This document shows, piece after piece, positions 21,162 to 24,671 of a stretch of 24,671 nt of DNA. Each line of letters begins with the position of its first letter. Position 1 is the first letter of the stretch. Under the pieces are notes generated by a model, which saw only the letters and a list, made by a program, of their open reading frames with translations, was not told the origin of the DNA and made no database searches. The DNA is from a virus. The stretch spans positions 1-24,671 of IMG/VR virus record IMGVR_UViG_3300025759_000662. The stretch is one strand, 5' to 3'. The translations under genes and the position numbers were made by a program.

Positions 21162-21629
21162 ATGTCCAGTATCGCAAAACGTACGATTTATGTCGGCCCC
21201 GGTGGCGACAATAACGGCAAGCCTTTGGTTATCGAAGGTGTTGCTTTGGCTGCTACAGCCCCAGGCACCGTTGTTGAGCAAGTAGCAACCGGCCTTCAGG
21301 CTAACGCCGCTGCTGCAACTGTTTTCGGCCAGGAACTGCTCGTTGCAGATAAAGACCAAGCGCGGTCCAAGTCTGTTGATGACGCATGGACCATCAGCGA
21401 AAACATGGTAGCTATTAAAGCCCGTTCCGGTGACATCCTGAACGTATTGGTAGCAACCGGACAGACCATTAGTGCCAAAGGCACTCCGCTGTCATTGAAC
21501 GGCGCGGGTCTGCTAAAGATTGCTGTTACTCCGGCAACCGTTGGCGTTACCAGCGAACAGGTGTTGGCTTACGCCGATGAAATTATCACCACCAGCGCGA
21601 CCACCCTTGTTCGCGTCCGTGTGGCATAA
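21162..21629 (+). CDS. Capsid decoration protein (DUF2190-like)
   Basis: A 155-residue Ala/Val/Gly/Thr-rich, beta-type protein. It has a central GDILNVLVATGQTISAKGTPLSLNGAGLLKI segment and the closing EQVLAYADEIITTSATTLVRVRVA, features of head decoration or stabilisation proteins encoded just before the major capsid protein. The ATG has AAGGAG at good spacing, and the next gene starts 12 bases later. Structural context makes this call likely; the family name is by pattern. Confidence 0.7.
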   Translation: MSSIAKRTIYVGPGGDNNGKPLVIEGVALAATAPGTVVEQVATGLQANAAAATVFGQELLVADKDQARSKSVDDAWTISENMVAIKARSGDILNVLVATGQTISAKGTPLSLNGAGLLKIAVTPATVGVTSEQVLAYADEIITTSATTLVRVRVA

Positions 21630-21640
21630 GGAGAAACATC

Positions 21641-22690
21641 ATGATTTTCCAGAAAAAAGTAATTGGCAATAGCCGTGCAGCTATCGAACAATGGGAAGCC
21701 GTTGTCGAAGCACGTCGCGGTGCCAATATGCAAGAAATCACGTTCCAGCGTAACGGCCTTGTGTCAAACGCCGGTCTGATCCCGCAGGACGTTTATCAGG
21801 AGTTTGATAACGTTACCGTTGAGCGTATGCGCTCAGACGACGGCGACACGTTCCTGAATGATCTGCTGCCATTGTCTCGTTCCGTGTCTATCGGCAAACT
21901 GACCCATAAGTTCCGTCAGGCTTCCGATGCAGGCAATGCTCAAACCAGTATGAGTGGCCAAATTGGTCTGAACATGGATCAGGTTGAATACACCTACGAT
22001 GGTTCAATCATTCCTGTTCACGATACCGGCTTCTTCCGCAACTGGCGTGAGTGGAATGCTCAAACCTCCGAAGGTTTTGACGCACTGATCGATGATCAAC
22101 GTGAATCAGTAGCAACTTTACGTCGTCACATGGCTGATCAGTTCCTCGACGGCCACAAAGATGCAAACGGTCAAACCATCGTGGTAGACGGTCTGTCATG
22201 GACTGGCATGCGTAATGATGCCCGCGTTGCACAGGTTGACCTGGGCGCTGGTGGCGTAAACTTTGACTTCACTGACACCACCAAAACCGGTGTAGAAATC
22301 AAAGCCGCCTTTATTGCAGTGCGTAACGTCCTCTGGATTGACAACAACTGTGAGCGTGATGCTGTTTATTACGTTAGCCGTGAAGTTGCTGCCAACATGG
22401 AGCGCAAGTTCAGCACCTCTTACGATTCTCGCACCATCATGCAAGAATTGGCCACTTTGATGGGTGTTGCTGCTATCAAAACTAGCTCTAAACTGTCAGG
22501 CAATGAGCTGATGGCTTTCCCGCTTGATAGCAACTTTGTTCGTCCTATTGTCGGTATGGGTGTCAACACCGTTGCGCTTCCACGTCCTGTTTACAACTCT
22601 AACTACGAGTTTGCAGTATGGGGCGCGGTCGGCTTTGAAATCCGGACTGACTATGCTGGAAACAGCTGCGCAATGTTTGCCCAAGCGTAA
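21641..22690 (+). CDS. Major capsid protein
   Basis: A 349-residue protein with no enzyme motif and with HK97-type capsid features. It has an N-terminal helical arm (AIEQWEAVVEARRGANMQEITF), then a long E-loop-like region (RSVSIGKLTHKFRQASDAGNAQTSMSGQ), a spine helix (DDQRESVATLRRHMADQFLDG) and a beta-rich end (NYEFAVWGAVGFEIRTDYAGNSCAMF). It resembles the Gp13-like capsid family. A strong AAGGAG precedes the ATG. Its place after protease/scaffold and decoration genes supports the call. No cleavage site of the N-terminal arm can be assigned. Confidence 0.85.
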   Translation: MIFQKKVIGNSRAAIEQWEAVVEARRGANMQEITFQRNGLVSNAGLIPQDVYQEFDNVTVERMRSDDGDTFLNDLLPLSRSVSIGKLTHKFRQASDAGNAQTSMSGQIGLNMDQVEYTYDGSIIPVHDTGFFRNWREWNAQTSEGFDALIDDQRESVATLRRHMADQFLDGHKDANGQTIVVDGLSWTGMRNDARVAQVDLGAGGVNFDFTDTTKTGVEIKAAFIAVRNVLWIDNNCERDAVYYVSREVAANMERKFSTSYDSRTIMQELATLMGVAAIKTSSKLSGNELMAFPLDSNFVRPIVGMGVNTVALPRPVYNSNYEFAVWGAVGFEIRTDYAGNSCAMFAQA

Positions 22691-22701
22691 GGCGGTGATT
22701 T

Positions 22702-22899
22702 ATGGCTAACGTCAAATGCGTTGTAAATCATCCGAAACTTTATCTGTCAGCAAATGGCAAGCTGCAACATGTTCCTCGTGGCACGGTAGTTACCTTGTCA
22801 CAGGAGCAAGCGGCTCGCATGGCCGGTAAAGTTTCAGAAGCACCGAAGGCAAAAGAGGTTGTTTCTGGCGATGCAAAAAGTGAAGCCAAAGAGAAGTAA
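22702..22899 (+). CDS. Small head-region protein of unknown function
   Basis: A 65-residue protein. The first 40 residues form a small beta domain (NVKCVVNHPKLYLSANGKLQHVPRGTVVTLSQEQAARM); the rest is a lysine/alanine/glutamate-rich tail (EAPKAKEVVSGDAKSEAKEK). Similar small genes follow the capsid gene in many phages and may be minor head proteins or assembly helpers. It is closed by a strong terminator 14 bases after its stop. Confidence 0.65.
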   Translation: MANVKCVVNHPKLYLSANGKLQHVPRGTVVTLSQEQAARMAGKVSEAPKAKEVVSGDAKSEAKEK

Positions 22900-22912
22900 C
22901 CATTAAGTCGGG

Positions 22913-22934
22913 AGCCGCCTTCGGGCGGCTTTTT
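22913..22934 (+). terminator. Rho-independent terminator after the capsid block
   Basis: AGCCGCC (22913-22919), a TTCG tetraloop and GGCGGCT (22924-22930) form a perfect 7-pair stem, followed by T's. It is the strongest terminator in the late region. It probably limits expression of downstream connector genes relative to the capsid. Confidence 0.9.
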
Positions 22935-22949
22935 AAATAAAGGCCATTT

Positions 22950-23336
22950 ATGACGATCACAATTACCGTTGCTGACGTTCAGGCCATATTGCCTACCAGC
23001 ACACAACTGACAACAGCACAGATCACAGCCGCCATCGGTGCGGCAGATTGCGTTATAGAACGCCTCGCTACAGGCTGTGGTGAAGATTTAAGTGATGCCT
23101 GCTTGACGCAGGTAGGCATTTATCTTACTGCTCACTTTGCAGCGGTGATGGAAAATACACTGACCTTGAAGTCAGAAAAAGATGATTGTGCAAATGCGTC
23201 AGTGACTTACGGATTCGAGTTTGGACAAGGCATTATGGGCACGCCGTTTGGCCAGATGGCTAATACCCTGTCAGGTGGCTGTTTGGCAGAGCAGGATAAA
23301 ACGCCAACGGGCATTTTTGCGATTGGTTCTATCTAA
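22950..23336 (+). CDS. Head-tail connector / adaptor-like protein
   Basis: A 128-residue protein. The pattern TVADVQAILPTSTQLTTAQITAAIGAADCVIERLA, then LTQVGIYLTAHFAAVMEN and a Gly-rich end matches DUF4054/gp6-type connectors. These bind below the portal. AAGG lies a few bases before the ATG. The position between the capsid block and the head-closure gene fits. The stop overlaps the next ATG by one base. Confidence 0.72.
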   Translation: MTITITVADVQAILPTSTQLTTAQITAAIGAADCVIERLATGCGEDLSDACLTQVGIYLTAHFAAVMENTLTLKSEKDDCANASVTYGFEFGQGIMGTPFGQMANTLSGGCLAEQDKTPTGIFAIGSI

Positions 23337-23701
23337 TGGCAAGCCGGCTATTCCTCCGCAACCTTGCAAAGCGCGGTAAAAGTATCACGCTGCAAAACCG
23401 CGCCATTACGTCACCGGTTTTTGGGGCTGTTGATTTTAATGAAACTTTTACGACTGCCAGCACAGTCAAAGCACTGATAAAAACCACTAGCGGAAAAACA
23501 TTTTTCGATGGTGTATCGGTTGACCGGGTTATCACCCACATTTTCCGGATTGAGTATCTGGCAGGAGTAACTGCCGAAACGTGGATTCTATTTAATAGCC
23601 GCAGAATTGATATTCTTCAGGTAGAAAATTGCTGCGAAGAAGATAGCGTGCTGATTTTAACCTGCTCTGATATTGGTGTCGGCGAGGCTGCAAAAGCATG
23701 A
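23336..23701 (+). CDS. Head-tail joining (head closure) protein
   Basis: A 121-residue beta-rich protein (SITLQNRAIT...; VKALIKTTSGKTFFDGVSVDRVITHIFRIEYLAGVTAETWILFNSRRIDILQVENC). The IxxVENxxE..SVLILTCSDIG ending is characteristic of the phage head-tail joining family that plugs the connector after packaging. Start TAATG and end ATGA overlaps show tight coupling with both neighbours. Confidence 0.75.
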   Translation: MASRLFLRNLAKRGKSITLQNRAITSPVFGAVDFNETFTTASTVKALIKTTSGKTFFDGVSVDRVITHIFRIEYLAGVTAETWILFNSRRIDILQVENCCEEDSVLILTCSDIGVGEAAKA

Positions 23702-24177
23702 TTACGGTAGACCGTGCAAGCCAAAAAGTTATCATGCGACTGAAAAGTGTAGATAAACTATCGCGCAAAGGTCTTGAACATGCCGCCTATACCTCAGGTG
23801 TGCAGCTTATGAAGGAAACCAGCAAGCAAATCCTGAAAAAGCCGAAAGGCGGCAAAACCTATATTATTAGAGACAGCGCTGGCCGTCGTCGTCGCCATGT
23901 GGCCTCAGCCCCAGGCGAGACACACGCAAACATGACAGGTGCAGCGCGTAGGTCATTAGGTTTTCATGTGAGCGGGCACGACCTGGAGTTTGGCTATGGC
24001 GTGCAAAGTGCATCACCAGCGCCGGAATATGTAGGATGGCTTGAATTTGGCACCAGTAAGATGGCTGCACGTCCATCGTTAATGAACGGCATCAAAAGCC
24101 AGGAGCGCAACATCGGGAAGAATATAGAAAAAGAGATTGGCAAACGCCTTGAAGGGCGTGGAGGGCTTATCCGATGA
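23698..24177 (+). CDS. Tail completion protein, HK97 gp10-like
   Basis: A 159-residue protein. It has the HK97 gp10 layout: an N-terminal helix (LSRKGLEHAAYTSGVQLMKETSKQIL), the central SAPGETHANMTGAARRSLGF, then YVGWLEFGTSKMAARPSLMNGI. The WLEFGTSKMAARP motif is the family hallmark. It acts at the head-proximal end of the tail. The frame starts by ATGA overlap and ends by ATGA overlap with the next gene. Confidence 0.88.
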   Translation: MITVDRASQKVIMRLKSVDKLSRKGLEHAAYTSGVQLMKETSKQILKKPKGGKTYIIRDSAGRRRRHVASAPGETHANMTGAARRSLGFHVSGHDLEFGYGVQSASPAPEYVGWLEFGTSKMAARPSLMNGIKSQERNIGKNIEKEIGKRLEGRGGLIR

Positions 24178-24671
24178 GAGCAAGCGACATTGTAGCGCAG
24201 CTGGCTAAAACACTGCCAAAACACGCCGATGATTTTACGGCCAATGTCGAGATAACAGGCATAACCCAAGCTGCAGGCGTGGCTACTGCTATTACAGCAA
24301 CAGCGCACGGGTTGGTTGCTGGCAATCAGATCAACATCACAGGATCGCAGCATCCTATCCCGTGCAGCATTACGCGCGTTGGCGTAATTGCCACATTGGT
24401 AACAACGTCTGATCACGACATGACTGAAAATGCTGGGTTCGACGTCCAGATAAGCGGCGCAACGGAGCCGGAGTTTAACGGCACATTTACGCTGCTGTCA
24501 GTTCCCAATCGCCGGACGATCACGTTTAAAGTGGCAGATTCAGGCGCATTGGTGGCTACAGGCTCTCCGCTATTGTTAAATGGTTCTAGTCCATTGCAAT
24601 CATTCAACGGCTTGGTAGACGTAGTGTCAGTGCCGACAACGACGTCATTTACTTACGCCGTTGATTCATCT
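24174..24671 (+). CDS. Tail/virion protein with repeated beta-sandwich-like units (partial)
   Basis: The frame opens at an ATG overlapping the gp10-like stop (ATGA) and runs past the window end: 166 residues visible. After a short helix (MRASDIVAQLAKTLPKHADDF) there are repeats of about 50-60 residues of the type ATAHGLVAGNQINITGS ... NGTFTLLSVPNRRTITFKVADSG ... NGLVDVVSVPTTTSFTYAV. Such HGL-GD-I-I-G/YNG-TVTSV-FTY repeats are common on phage tails and capsids, where they decorate the surface. It may be a tail terminator or a larger surface protein; the visible part cannot decide. Confidence 0.65.
   Translation, partial: MRASDIVAQLAKTLPKHADDFTANVEITGITQAAGVATAITATAHGLVAGNQINITGSQHPIPCSITRVGVIATLVTTSDHDMTENAGFDVQISGATEPEFNGTFTLLSVPNRRTITFKVADSGALVATGSPLLLNGSSPLQSFNGLVDVVSVPTTTSFTYAVDSS

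Overview
The window is a stretch of a tailed double-stranded DNA phage (or prophage) genome, most likely from a Gram-negative, probably gammaproteobacterial, host. The clues are strong GGAG/AGGA ribosome-binding sites, sigma70-type promoters, a lambda-type holin and a small soluble M23 endolysin. There are no host genes, tRNAs, insertion sequences or CRISPR arrays. Both ends are cut inside phage genes.

Layout. (1) 1-1313, rightward: the end of an unidentified gene, then an overlapping lysis cassette (M23 endolysin, 3TM holin-like protein, lambda-type holin). (2) 1326-2337, leftward: four small unrecognised genes behind their own promoter. (3) 2406-5956, leftward: six coupled genes starting at a sigma70-like promoter. 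They encode a thymidylate-synthase homologue, a dNMP kinase, an asparagine-synthetase-like amidotransferase, a MazG-like pyrophosphohydrolase, a dCMP deaminase and a TrfB/KorA-like DNA-binding protein. (4) 6022-12361, leftward: replication and recombination genes (SNF2 helicase, VRR-NUC nuclease, small ORF, family B DNA polymerase, Enc34-type ssDNA-binding protein, AdoMet methyltransferase, DUF2800 RecB-like nuclease). (5) 12422-12844: a divergent intergenic region with a long hairpin and a terminator. (6) 12845-15001, rightward: an NrS-1-type primase-polymerase/helicase. (7) 15002-15624: a non-coding AT-rich region with ten copies of TTGAGTAC, a candidate replication origin or operator array. 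(8) 15625-24671, rightward: small and large terminase, portal, MuF, protease/scaffold, decoration, capsid, head-tail connectors, tail completion protein and the start of a repeat-containing virion protein.

How it fits together. PrimPol/helicase, family B polymerase, ssDNA-binding protein, SNF2 helicase and two nucleases form a largely self-sufficient replication/recombination set. Four leftward early promoters share a TGTTTAC(T/A) -35 block and an exact 17-bp spacer, so they look like one co-regulated set.

The most interesting system is the 2406-5956 operon. The thymidylate-synthase homologue has Asp exactly where thymidylate synthases carry the Asn that selects dUMP. Asp there is the signature of dCMP hydroxymethylases and methylases. 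With a possible dCTPase (MazG-like), a dNMP kinase and a dCMP deaminase, this resembles the T4 route for replacing cytosine with a 5-modified base. The added glutamine-dependent amidotransferase suggests, as an inference only, a further amidation or amination of the base.
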